A stretch of DNA of 64,000 nucleotides. Origin: Aldrovandia affinis (taxonomy: Eukaryota > Chordata > Actinopteri > Notacanthiformes > Halosauridae). Position numbers and translations under genes: made by a program. Shown piece by piece: positions 30,810 to 42,200 of the stretch; the first letter of the stretch is position 1, and each line of letters opens with the position of its first letter. The stretch lies in NCBI GenBank assembly GCA_029706075.1, contig JAINUG010000018.1:186001-250000 (forward strand). The letters run 5' to 3'. Under the pieces are notes generated by a model. It was not told where the DNA came from and did not search any database. It saw nothing but the letters and a program-made list of their open reading frames with translations.

Positions 30810-31026
30810 TGTAGCGGTGGACGCCATGGAATCAAGAGTCATGAGACTTTGCTTTTCCATTGCAGTACTACTTCTTTATTAAAATAAAGCATGTAGCACA
30901 TGGGAAGTACAAAGCACAAGCACAGAATCACACGGGGCACACTCGCAACACATACTACAGTCACAATGATGGTCGGCATATATACACATTCTAAGATCAT
31001 TCGCAGCAGGGGAAAAGGGGCTTTCA
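30810..31026 (-). repeat. 5' LTR of the 27.4-31.0 kb gypsy element
   Basis: Plus reads TGTAGCGGTGGACGCCATGG through GGGGAAAAGGGGCTTTCA. AATAAA on minus (plus TTTATT at about 30,877) is its probable polyadenylation signal. Confidence 0.82.
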
Positions 31027-31916
31027 TTCCAGACATATGTGGTTCTTACATTAGAACCTTTACACATGTATTAACATAGCTAGCTAATAATCTTACGTCT
31101 TTTATCATGTCATGACCCTTCCTGCCTTGGAGCTTAACGTCATCACCACACCCACCTGGCTCAACCCCTCCCCATGATCTCATGGCATTCCATCCTCCGT
31201 CATGACCACTATTTACTTTCCTTTGTTTCCTTCGTTTGGCTCTTTAATGAAAAGAAATAAACAGACATAAACAGACACTTCAGCTGACCTAACTGTGTAC
31301 TATGTATTTACCTGTATTATGTAGCTTACTAATAATTTTATTTGATAAATGGCTACATCGTTCCCACACGATTTATGCAGCTAGATTATAAACCCCCTGG
31401 AATTAGACTATCTGCCGCGCGACCCAAGAATGCTGGCGGTAAATTTAGCAGAATCCCTGATACAAAGGTAAAAGACTTAAACGTGGCGGGATTCATTTAT
31501 TTAACTGTTAATCCACATCCTCTCACCCTCGTGCTGTGGAGTCTCGCCCGAACTGGGCTCGTAGATTTTAGTGACAGGTGAACCAGGCTCCTTTGTGGTC
31601 TTGTCTGGTGGGGAATGGCCCTTGCTGATTTACACCACGAGTGCGGGTCTGGTCCTTGGGCTTTCAGGATGTGTCATGAGACCCCTCCCCTACTCGTGAC
31701 TACTACTTCCTCAGACAGAGATAGTTAATTGCCGTACAAATGGACACCTGGACCCTCGATCTGAATTTATGTTTGCCTCCATCCTTGTGTTCATTGTATG
31801 GTTCTGCATCCTGCACTCATTGTATTCTGAGTGATATATTGGACAACATAGGGACATAAGCTTCTCTTATTTTCCCCCCCACAATTTCCCCACCAGCAGT
31901 ATTATATATATAGCAG
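31027..31916. other. Unassigned DNA between two gypsy elements
   Basis: Nothing I can name. There are short open frames only, and no LTR or terminal repeat was detected. Confidence 0.45.
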
Positions 31917-34308
31917 CTGCTCCGGGAGTACGCCGACAGCTTCGCAGCCAGGGATGAGGACTGCAAGTAAATGGGGTTGGTCCAACACAGCATAGACACT
32001 GGCTCTGCCCCACCCATTCGCTTGCACCCCTATCGGCTCGCCCTCGCTAAGCGCCAGGCCGCTGAGGAGCAGATCCGGAACATGGAGGCCGCTGGGGTCA
32101 TCGAGCCGTTGGACAACCCATGGGCGGCCCCCACTGTCCTTGTGAAAAAAAAGGACGACAGCTGGCGCTTCTGTGGGGACTACCGACGCCTGAATGCAAT
32201 GACAAGGAAGGACACCTACCCACTGCCGCGCATCGACGACGCGTTGGACCACATCAGCGGTTCCAGATGGTTCAGCTTGCTCGACCTGCGGAGCGGCTAC
32301 TGGCAAGCAGAGCTGCCTCCGGATGCCTGGCCCAAAACCGCCTTCACCATCGGGCAGGGGCTATGGCAATTCCGCGTTATGCCGTTTGGGCTCTGCAATG
32401 CGCCGGCCACCTTCGAGCGGCTGATGAAGCGGGTCCTGAGTCACATCCCCAAGCAGCACTGCATCGTTTACCTGGACGACCTCCTCATCCACGCCGGCAA
32501 CTTCAAGGGGCCCTTCACCACCTGCGGGAAGTCTTCGCCGCCATCCGCCAAGCCGGGCTGCGCCTGAGGGAAACCGTATTCCTGGGGCACATAGTGAGCG
32601 CTGAAGGCGTAGCTACCGACCCGGCTAAGATCGCTGCTGTCCATGACTGGCCGCCCACCACCAACGTCAGCAACCTGCAAAGCTTCCTGGGCCTTGCCTC
32701 CTACTACCGTAGGTACGTGCAGGACTTCGCCACCATCGCCAGGTGGCTTCCCGCCTGACCGACCACGGCCAGCCGTACATCTGGGACAACCCCTGCACCC
32801 AGGCTTTTAACATCCTTCAAACCACCCTCATCATGGCGCCAGTGCTGGCATACCCTGATGCAAACTGGCCATTCATCCTCGACACGGATGCTAGCAATGT
32901 GGGCATCGGGGCAGTCCTATCCTAGCAAAGCAATGACGGAGAACAGGTGATTGCATATTACAGCCCCGCCTTGACTGCGTCACACGCCGGGAGCTCCTTT
33001 CCGTCGTTGCGGCTCTGCACGGCGCCCGGTTTCTGGTCCGGACCAACCATGCTTCCCTCACATGGCTGCTGAACTTTAAAAACCCTGAGGGGCAGGTGGC
33101 ACACTGACTGGAAATGTTACAGGGTTACGATTTCGAGCTGCGGCACCACCCGGGGCGACAGCACAGCAATGCTGCGAGCACTGCCCCCGGCAGGAGGCAT
33201 GGACCCAGTTGGCCACCCTGCGAGCCATCGACGGGGAGGCTGGTTGCCTTCCCCTCTCTCCAGCCCAGGTACAGGAGGAGCAGGAGCGTGACACGGCGCT
33301 CATCCATGTGCGGAAACGGCCAGAGTGGGCAGACGTGACCATCCTCTACACGGAAACAAGGGCGTACCACTCTCAGTGGGGTGGCCTCAAGGTTTTACAT
33401 CGGTGGTGGCGGGTCCCTGGCCGAAGGGCCGTCCTGTTGCAGCTGCTAGTGCCCCGCGGCTAGAGCCCTCCAGACTCGGGTCCAGCAATTAGTAGCCCAC
33501 CCAACGGTCGCACGCCCCTCTACAGCAATACTTGGTAGGGGCTCCGATGGAGCAAATCGGTGTTGACATCCTCGGCCCATTCCCCATCACTGATTCCGGC
33601 AACAAGTACGTCCTCGTGGCCATGGACTATTTCACCAAGTGGCCCGAGGCGTATGCAGTGCCGGATCAGAGCGCCAGCACAATGGTGGGGAGACTGGTTG
33701 AGGAGATGTTCTGCCGGTTTGGAGCCCCCGCCAAGTTACACAGTGGCCAGGGGCGGAACTTCGAGCCCCGGGTCTTTGGCCAGGTGTGTAAGCGCCTGGG
33801 GGTGTACAAGACCAGGACCACGCCCCTTCACCCCCAGAGCGACGGCCTGGTCGAACATTTTAATAGAACATTGGCCACACAGCTCACCATGCCCCTGGTC
33901 CTGTGGACGCACCGCACCGCCGTGCAGGAGTCGAGCCAATGCACGCCGGACAGCCTCCTGTTCGGGCGAGAACTCAGGACCCCGGTGGGCGGGCCTGAGG
34001 TCGACTACCTCCACCGGCTGCAAGAGCACCTAAGGGTGGGCCATGACTTTACCCGCCAGGCCCAGGCCGGGTCGGGTGTACGCCAGAAGCGGGTCTACAA
34101 CACCCGGTGCCGGGACCAAGTGTTCGCACCCGGCGACCGGGTGTGGATCTTCTGCCCCTCCCGAACAAAAGGGGTGTCCCCCAAGCTGCGGAGCCCTTGG
34201 CGCAGGCCTGGTGAGGTCCTGCAGCAGCTCAGTGAAGTGGTGTACCAGGTGCGCATGCCCGGCCGGGGGCGGGAGGTGGTCTTACATCAAGATTGGCTGG
34301 CTCCGTGA
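31917..34308 (+). pseudogene. pol remnant (RT, RNase H, integrase)
   Basis: RT at 31971-32567 is well preserved: VLVKKKDDSWRFCGDYRRLN, LLDLRSGYWQAEL and an intact YLDD (about 32,469). A frameshift near 32,510 moves the thumb (GHIVSAEGVATDPAKI) to another frame. RNase H starts FILDTDASNVGIGAVLS and hits TAG at 32,923-32,925. The integrase frame at 33532-34308 (258 aa) has the first Asp (GVDILGPF), but the second Asp is Gly (LHSGQGRNFE). LVEHFNRTLATQ follows with the Glu. Its C-terminus reaches GDRVWIFCPS and LHQDWLAP. Inactive. Confidence 0.82.
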
Positions 34309-34462
34309 GTCAGGTGGCGCAGGTGAGTCGCCCAGACCCCTTTCCCCCAGAGACTCTCTCGGTGCGCCTGGGGGAGGCCAGAGGCGAACGCCACGGCGGT
34401 GACGCGCGCCGCCACATTTAAATGACTATGTGCTGGACAGAGAGGTTGCCAGGGATGGGCTA

Positions 34463-34958
34463 TGTAGCGATCCTGGGAGGGTCAGTCATTGAAATGTGTG
34501 CGCGGGGCATCTGTTAATGTTTTATGTGTGTGTTATTGTAATTATGTGTTTGTGTTAGCTAGCTGGACGCGGTGAGTTAGTGTTAGAACCACCGTGACCA
34601 GTATGCCCAAAGTGTTTGGTGCAGTCCCTCGAGCTGAAGGGCAATAGTGTTCATTCAACCAAGTGTGAAGAGGACTGTTACTTCCTGATTGTTACGACAT
34701 CTACGGAAGGCGTTTTAATGGTGAATCATGTCCTTCTAAGGACGCGTTTGTTCCAGCCAGGGTTTTTGGGCATCTTCCGTAGTTGTGCAGTGTATGGAGC
34801 ACGGAGGTTTACCACCGATATTATCCATACCTGTGCGGTGTATGGAGCATGGATAATTATTGTTTCTTTTAATAAAGTGGCTACTTGCGTGGTCATTTTT
34901 GCATTACTACTGGACTCTGTTTCTTTCTTGATACATCACCTCGCGCACGCTCGCTACA
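34463..34958 (+). repeat. 3' LTR of the 31.9-35.0 kb gypsy element
   Basis: 496 bp, TGTAGCGATCCTGGGAGGGT through CACGCTCGCTACA, with AATAAA near 34,871. The complement of the same LTR occurs at 57375-57816. Confidence 0.8.
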
Positions 34959-34981
34959 AAATATATTTATTTTACAAAACA

Positions 34982-36027
34982 TCTGTGGAGGGCGTCGGTC
35001 TCGGCCACATGGGAGTGGCATGGTTGCCCTTGTCTTACATGTGGTGGAGGCCTTTGGAGCAGGGAGACTTTCCAGGGGCAGGTTTGGCACTCCTGTGAGA
35101 GTGAACTGTCACCCAGAAGGTTGCTCCAAAGGCCATAGTTGATTTAATTATTATTTAATTGGTGTCAATCAGTTAATTGATATGGAAGTCAATTGGCTGA
35201 TTGGGTGTCTGTGTGAGAATATGAATTGTTGAGTGCTGAGTGATTGTGATTGGTGATTGCCTCACGAGTCCCACCTGAGCCAGGCAGAAAGTAAGCCTAT
35301 TTAAGAGCAGGTGGGGCGAGTGGGGAATCAGTTAGTCTTGTCTTGTCATTATGTGTGAGTGTTTAGTTAGACTTGTGTTGTCTGTGTCTGTGTCTGTGTC
35401 TGTGTCTGTGTCTGTGTCTGTGTCTGTGTCTGTGCGTACGTATGTTGTGGATTATTGTTTGATGGTGCGATGTTGGATGGTTGTGGAGTTTTGTGTGCTA
35501 AGAGCTTAGTGCTAAGGCGCAATAAGAGTGTTCGCCTCTCTCCCTCGGTGTGATCGTTTCTGGGCAACAGCCCGAGAACTCTCACTGGAAGAGTGGAGAG
35601 TGTCTCGGGGCTGGTTGCCAGAAAACTCTCACTGTGCGGAGTGGCGAGTGTCTCTGTATGCATGGGTTGGAGAACTCGGACTGCAAAGTTCAAGTGTCTC
35701 AGTATGTGTCTGTATATGTGTGTGCCTGGGAGGTTCCAGGGGAACTCCAGATGAAGAGGCGCGGTGTCCCGTAAGTTTTGATTATTTTAGCTTGTTGTTT
35801 TAGTTTGTTGTTTTTACCCGAAAGCTTTGCGGCGAGTAGGGTGAAGATTTTGTGTTTGTGTTTGTTATATGTTATATGTTAACCTGCTACTCCCACTCTC
35901 TCTTCCCCATGTCTGGGGGGAGAGACAGGAAAAAATAAATAAAAATCTGGTTCGTAGACCGACAAACTCCACTCCGTCTCCAGACTGCTCTGTTCCCATC
36001 CAGGGTTTGTCACGTGGCGTGTGACAA
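34982..36027 (+). repeat. Putative solo LTR (about 1.05 kb)
   Basis: TGTGGAGGGCGTCGGTCTCG to GGCGTGTGACA, with TG...CA ends, a TATA-like CTATTTAAG at about 35,297 and AATAAA-like AAAATAAATAAA at about 35,931. An internal inverted repeat GGCCTTTGGAGCA / TGCTCCAAAGGCC sits near its start. Its first about 400 bp recur at 51434-51840. Possible target duplication ACATC / ATATC (one mismatch). It could instead be the 5' UTR of a non-LTR element. Confidence 0.45.
35388..35435. repeat. (TGTGTC)n microsatellite
   Basis: About eight tandem hexamers inside the LTR-like module. Confidence 0.9.
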
Positions 36028-36633
36028 TATCAAATGTCATGTGACAGTTTCAATGCAGCTGTATCATTTTGTTTGATGAGAATGTGCAGTTGTACTCTTT
36101 GTTAATCATAGAGGAGGAGGTGGAACCACCATGGCCATATCGCCATACAGGAAACTAATAAAAGAAAATGAAAAAGTGTACACTTTTCAGTGCATTCTGT
36201 GCCAACCAAAGCAGAAGTTGCTCAACTCTCTTAACTCTCTTCTACCTTGGCCTGTGTGCCCATTGTTGCTGGAACATTCCAATCTGATGCATCTTCTGAA
36301 AAGTAATTATCAGGCGTAACAAAGGACACTACTGTTGCAGTGGACGTTCTGCACTGTAATATAGCACCGTAAACTGCTGTTACCACCTGACCCTTCTGTT
36401 GTTAAGACACAGAGAGGACAGATGGAACATAGGTGCTGGGTATTTGGTGAGTCTACAGAATCTGGTAGTATTATATGTGCAGCTAGTAGAATTTTCAGCC
36501 TCCTGGTGATTATTTTATATAAGGGATTATAGTTACGGGCCCATTGCAGTCTACTGAGGCATAATACCATGGTAAATCTCCATTGTAGTGTAGTGCGGAA
36601 AGATGGAAGCATGCATTGTTTCTGCTTTGAACA
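36028..36633. other. Intergenic DNA with possible BED-finger scrap
   Basis: A 62-residue plus frame (36131-36319) reads VYTFQCILCQPKQKLL and HSNLMHLLKSN. This faintly resembles the BED zinc finger (C-x2-C ... SNLxxHL) of hAT transposases. Too short and diverged to call. Confidence 0.25.
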
Positions 36634-36635
36634 TA

Positions 36636-38247
36636 CAGTGGGTTCGGAAAGTATTCAGACCCCCTTCAATTTTTCACTCTTTGTCATATTGCAGCCATTT
36701 GCTAAAATCAATTAATTTCATTTTTTTCCTCGTTCATGCACACACAGCACCCAATATTGTCAGAAAAACACAGACTTGTAGAAATTTTTGCAGATTTATT
36801 ACAAAATAAACACTGAAATATCACATGGCCATAAGTATTCAGACCCTTTGCTGTGACACTTGTATATTTAACTCAGGTGCTGTCCAATTCTTCTGATCAT
36901 CCTTGAGATGGGCCTACACCTTCATTGGAGTCCAGCTGTGCTTAATTATATTGATTGGACTTGATTGGGAAAAGCACACACCTGTCAATATAAGACCTTA
37001 CAGCTCACAGTGTAAAGTCAGAGCAAATGAGAATCATGAGGTCGAAGGAACTGCCTGAAGAGCTGAGAGACAGAATTGTGGCAAGGCACAGATCTGGCCA
37101 AGGCTACAAAAAAATGTCTGTTGCACTTAAGGTTCCTAAGAGCACAGTGGCCTCCATAATCCTTAAATGGAAGAAGTTTGGGATGACCAGGAAGATCCGG
37201 CCAAACTGAGCATCCGGGGGAGAAGAGCCTTGGTGAGAGAGGTAAAGAAGAACCCAAAGATCACTCTGGCTGAGCTCCAGAGATGCAGCGGGGAGATGGG
37301 ACAAAGTTCTAGAAAGACAACCATCACTGCAGCCCTCCACCAGTCGGGGCTTTATGGCAGAGTGGCCCGACGGAAGCCTCTCCTCAGTGCAAAACACATG
37401 AAAGCCCGCCTCGAGTTTGCCAAAAACACCTGAAGGACTCCCAGACTTGAGAAATAAAATTCTCTGGTCTGATGAGACCAAAATCGAACTTTTGGTCTTA
37501 ATTCTAAACGTATGTGTGGAGAACACCTGGCACTGCTCATCACCTGCCTAATACCATCCCTACAGTGAAGCATGGTGGTGGCAGCATCATGCTGTGGGGG
37601 TGTTTTTCAGCTGCAGGGACAGGACGACTGGTTGCAATTGAAGGAAAGATGAATGCAGCCAAGTACATTGATATCCTGGACAAAAACCTTTTCCAGAGTG
37701 TTCACGACCTCAGAATGGGCCGAAGGTTCACCTTCCAACAAGACAATGATCCCAAGCACACAGCTAAAATAACGAAGGAGTGGTTTCAGAACAACTCTGT
37801 GAATGTTCTTGAATGGCCGAGCCAGAGTCCTGACTTAAATCCAATTGAGCATCTCTGGAGAGACCTGAAGATGGCTGTCCACCAACGTTCACCATCCAAC
37901 CTGACAGAACTGAGAGGATCTGCAAGGAGGAATGGCAAAGATCCCCAAATCCAGGTGTGAAAAACTTGTTGGATCATTCCCAAGAAGACTCATGGCTGTA
38001 TTGGCTCAAAAAGGTGCTTCTACTCAATACTGAGCAAAGGGTCTGAATACTTATGGCCATGTGATATTTCAGTGTTTATTTTGTAATAAATCTGCAAAAA
38101 TTTCTACAAGTCTGTTTTTCTGACAATATTGGGTGCTGTGTGTGCATGAATGAGGAAAAAAATGAAATTAATTGATTTTAGCAAATGGCTGCAATATGAC
38201 AAAGAGTGAAAAATTTAAGGGGGTCTGAATACTTTCCGAACCCACTG
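36636..38247 (+). mobile_element. Tc1-like transposon with 215-bp inverted repeats
   Basis: TA at 36634-36635 and 38248-38249 flank arms 36636-36852 and 38033-38247, which are near-perfect complements. Each arm has outer and inner direct repeats built on AGTATTCAGACCC, the IR/DR layout of Sleeping Beauty-type elements. The 1,612-bp length is standard for the family. Confidence 0.93.
37027..37960 (+). pseudogene. Tc1-like transposase, frameshifted
   Basis: The N-terminal helix-turn-helix part (ELPEELRDRIVARHRSGQGY, 37027-37209) shifts frame to 37167-37433 (KPLLSAKHMKARLEFAKN) and stops. The first catalytic Asp (WSDET, about 37,470) lies in a broken stretch. 37514-37960 then carries [19 protein letters not shown], the second Asp in [12 protein letters not shown] and the Glu in [13 protein letters not shown] (DD34E). 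At least two frameshifts. Confidence 0.88.
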
Positions 38248-38249
38248 TA

Positions 38250-38659
38250 TGCCATCACTCCAAAAGGTCACGGTTATAAATGTCACAGGTTGAAGTGAAA
38301 CACTGCAAACAATCATACCAAGAATATAATCATGAGCAAACGGCAACCTCAGTGAGGACAGGAAATATTGACAAGGAATGGATTTCATATTTTCCATTCC
38401 TTTTAAATAGACCTTAATAAATAAATTCCATTTGCATTTTTATTTCGTTCAAACTCATTGGCAGGATGCCAATTAATCCAATGTTTTTTTAGGTATGTTC
38501 AATTTTCTTTGTAAAGACTGGATGGGAACTATTAGCTATAGGTTAAACAAACAAGAGGTTTTGCAATCATGGTAAGGCTATTTGAAATGGAAGCATTTGA
38601 TATTTGCAATTTTGTGTAAATAAAAGGGAAGAAAGCTCATCAATCCTATCCAGATGATT
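38250..38659. other. Intergenic DNA
   Basis: No feature recognised. Confidence 0.5.
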
Positions 38660-38664
38660 AATTC

Positions 38665-39266
38665 TGTCAGGATTGGTACCAGAAAACCAGGCGCGGACCC
38701 AGAAATGCAACAACTTATTTTATTGTTTAAACAGGCGATGGTCAGGCAGGAGTAATCAGAGCAATGCAGGGATCCAAAGAATGGTCGGGGACAGGCAGAG
38801 TTCGTTCCGGGCTTCAGGGGTATCAGGGGCAGGCAAGGCGTAGTCAGTGGGCAGGCGAAGGTCGATAACGTGAAAGCAGTCCAGGGAACACAGGGGGGAG
38901 CGGGAACGAGACTGAGACCAAGACGAACACTGGAGCACAAGCACGAACACAAACACGATGAAACGAAACGCGGAGAAACAGAGAACGCTGGAGAGTAGTG
39001 TAAGCATACGCAAAGCACAAGACAATCTGGCAACGAACATGGGAAAACACACAGCTTAAATACATTAAGACATAACAAGAAACAATCAGGAATAAACATG
39101 AATGCAGCTGACTGCAATCAGACACATGAGGAACAGGTGAAAACGATAATACAATGACAAGACTGGGAACAGGTAGGTAAAAGTGAAAACACGGACCAGA
39201 CAACCAGGAAAACATGGAATAAATGAAAACACCTAATTACGGGGAACACGAACACGAGACGTGACA
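38665..39266 (-). repeat. 3' LTR of the chromovirus (602 bp)
   Basis: Plus TGTCAGGATTGGTACCAG to ACACGAGACGTGACA. Very similar to the 5' LTR, but without its extra tandem unit and with about 20 bp not present there (around 38,845-38,870). Confidence 0.93.
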
Positions 39267-42200
39267 GTACCCCCCTAGGGACGCCACCTGGCGGATCACC
39301 AACCTGTACCGGATGCCGACGCAGGAATTCCTGGATTAGGGAGGGTCGACGATATGTCTCTCGGGCACCCAACTGCGTTCCTCGGGACCGCACCCCTCCC
39401 AATCCACCAGAAATTGGTGACCACGGCCCCTGCGTCGGACATCCAGCAGGCGGCGAACGGTGTAGACTGGGCCCCCTTCGATGAGCCGGGGAGGTGGGGG
39501 TGCGGACAGGAGGGCTAAAACAAGAGACAAGATAGGGTTTGAGACGAGACACATGAAACACAGGATGGATGCGGCGTAGGGGAGGGGGGAGGCGCAACTG
39601 TATGGCCAAGGGGGTGATAACACGAATGATGGGGTAGGTACCAATAAATCTAGGGGACAACTTTTTACAAGATCCCCGCAGGGGAATGTCCTTGGCAGAG
39701 AGCCAGACCTTCTGGCCAACCCTGTAGCGAGGGGCCGGACGACGGTGGCGGTCGGCCTGGCTCTTCATGGCTGAGACGTGGCGAAGTAGGGTGACACGTG
39801 CTCTCCGCCATGTACTTCGGGCTCTTGAGATGAGGGCCTTGGCAGACGGCACCTCCACCTCCTTCTCCTCCTCTGGGAACAGAGGAGGTTGGTATCCCAG
39901 ACAACATTTAAAAGGAGAGATTCCGGTAGAGGATACGGGAAGGGAATTGTGGGCGTATTCCACCCAGAGCAGGGAGCGTGACCAGGTAGCCGGAGTTTGT
40001 TCGGCCAGACAGCGCAGTCCCTTCCCCAGCTCCTGGTTATAGCACTCAGTCTGGCCATTAGTCTCTGGATGGAACCCAGAGGACAGGTTGGGCTTGGCGC
40101 CGATCAGGGAGCAGAACGCTTTCCAGAACCTGCTGGAGAACTGGGGCCCCCGGTCCGAGGTAATCTCCTGTGGCAGTCCGTGGAGGCGAAAAACATGTCT
40201 CACCATGAGCTCAGCGGTCTCCTTAGCAGAGGGGAATTTAGGCAGCGGGATGAAATGCACACTCTTAGAAAACCGGTCTACCACCGTAAGGACGACTGTG
40301 TTACCTTCTGATGGTGGTAGACCGGTTACAAAGTCCAGGGCGACATGGGACCACGGGCGTCGTGGGACGGCTAAGGGCTGAAGGAGACCGCTGGGGTGTG
40401 CATTAGAGGTCTTGGACCGAGCACAGGGCACACAAGCTGCCACAAATTCGTCTGTGTCGTCCTTCATGGTGGGCCACCAAAATCTACGAGACATGAAAGC
40501 TAAAGTCCGTGAAACACCGGGGTGGCAGGCCATCGGGGAAGAATGTGCCCACTCCAGCACCTGGGGCCGGACGGTCTCAGGCACGAAGAGGTGGTTGGCC
40601 GGCGTATCTCTGGGAACCTGTGTGGTGTGGAGCGCCTCCTCCACCATCTGAACAATATCGAGCACAGCTGCTGCTACCATGCAGCTGGGCGGCAAGATGG
40701 GCTCAGGATTGCCTTCCTCTTCTGGAGAAGCGTAGACCCGGGATAAGGCGTCGGCCTTGGTGTTCTTGGAACCAGGGCGAAAAGACAGGGTAAACACAAA
40801 ACGGGCAAAAAATAGAGACCACCTGGCTTGACGTGGATTAAGACGTTGGGCCGAGTGAAGGTACTCCAGGTTACGGTGGTCCGTCCAGACCAGGAATGGC
40901 ACAGCAGCCCCTTCAAGCCAGTGTCTCCACTCTTCGAAGGCTAATTTTATGGCTAAAAGTTCTCGGTCACCAATGCTATAATTTCTCTCCGTAGCGGAAA
41001 GGCGGTGTGAAAAGAAAGCGCATGGATGTACCTTGTTATCAGGGCTTCTTTGTGAAAGAATCACCCCTGTCCCTGAATCGGAGGCATCCACCTCCACAAT
41101 GAACTGACGCGTGGGATCCGGGAGTGCGAGGACAGGGGCTGACGTGAATCGAGACTTGAGTCTCTCGAAGGCTGCCTGGGCATCAGGATTCCATCTGAAA
41201 CAAATCTTGGTGGATGTTAGAGATATTAACGGTGCGGCGACCGTGCTGTAATTACGCACAAACCGTCTATAGAAATGTGCAAACCCAAGGAAGCGTTGGA
41301 GTTGCTTGCGGTCAGAGGGTATGGGCCATTCCTGTACCGCCTGCACCTTGGCGGGGTCCATCTCCAGATGGCCTCGGGAGATAATGAAACCTAAAAATTG
41401 TACAGAGTCTTTATGGAAATCACATTTCTCTGCTTTAATAAATAATCTGTTCTCTAGCAGTCTCTGGATAACCCGGCGTACATGCTGTATGTGTTCCTCT
41501 AAGGTTTTAGAGAAAATCAGAATGTCATCCAGGTAGACATAAACAAACTGGGACAGCATGTCCCGGAGGATGTCATTCACCAATCCCTGGAAGACGGCAG
41601 GAGCGTTGGTGAGTCCAAATGGCATGGCCAGGTATTCATAATGACCAGTGTGTGTGTTGAATGCGGTCTTCCATTCGTTCCCCTCCCGAATCCGGACCAG
41701 GTAGTAGGCATTGCGGAGATCCAATTTGGTGAAGAACTGTCCCTCCTGGAGATTGTCGAATGCCGAAGACATCAATGGGAGTGGGTAGCGGTTCTTCACG
41801 GTAATGGCATTGAGACCTCGGTAATCAATGCAAGGACGCAAAGTTCCATCTTTTTTCTTAACAAAGAAGAAACCGGCACAAGCAGGGGATGACGAAGGGC
41901 GGATAATTCCTGATGACAACGAGATGGCGATGTACTCCTCCATGGCTTTGTTCTCTGGGACAGACAATGAGTATAGGTGACCTCTCGGAGGAGTTGAACC
42001 AGGAAATAGGTCGATAGGGCAGTCGTAGGCACGATGAGGTGGTAAGGTGCAGGCACGGGACTTGCTGAAAGCCTGGCCGAGGTCGTGGTATTCAGAGGGC
42101 ACGAGTGACAGGTCCACCGGTCCTTCTCTAGCCACGGGTGTGGAGTCTCCAGGGGTAGCTGCGGAACGAAGGCATGACTTCTGACAGTAAGAGCTCCACT

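Larger units (their letters stand above)
27371..31026 (-). mobile_element. Ty3/gypsy LTR retrotransposon, decayed, both LTRs present
   Basis: Two about 217-bp LTRs (27371-27588 and 30810-31026) with TG...CA ends flank 3.2 kb on minus carrying gag, protease, RT, RNase H and integrase remnants in the usual order. After the 5' LTR the sequence TTGGTGTCAGAAGTGG probably contains the primer-binding site. Flanking 5-mers (TATAT and TTCCA) do not match, so the target duplication is lost or the ends recombined. Confidence 0.82.
31917..34958 (+). mobile_element. Ty3/gypsy LTR retrotransposon, 5'-truncated
   Basis: Begins abruptly inside pol (LLREYADSFAARDEDCK then a TAA) and continues through RT, RNase H and integrase to a single 3' LTR (34463-34958). 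It is of the same family as the minus-strand copy at 55.7-57.8 kb, sharing GLVQHSIDTGSAPPIRL and the LTR. Confidence 0.82.

Noticed and set aside
30408-30860. 150-codon frame beginning MEKQSLMTLDSMASTAT
   Set aside because: Its start lies in the LTR of the gypsy element; only the internal part corresponds to gag, so it is not a separate gene.
35388-35435. Hexamer run as interstitial telomere
   Set aside because: The unit is TGTGTC, not TTAGGG.
36131-36319. hAT transposase BED finger gene
   Set aside because: Only a faint C-x2-C ... SNLxxHL resemblance over 62 residues, with no terminal repeats or DDE domain nearby.
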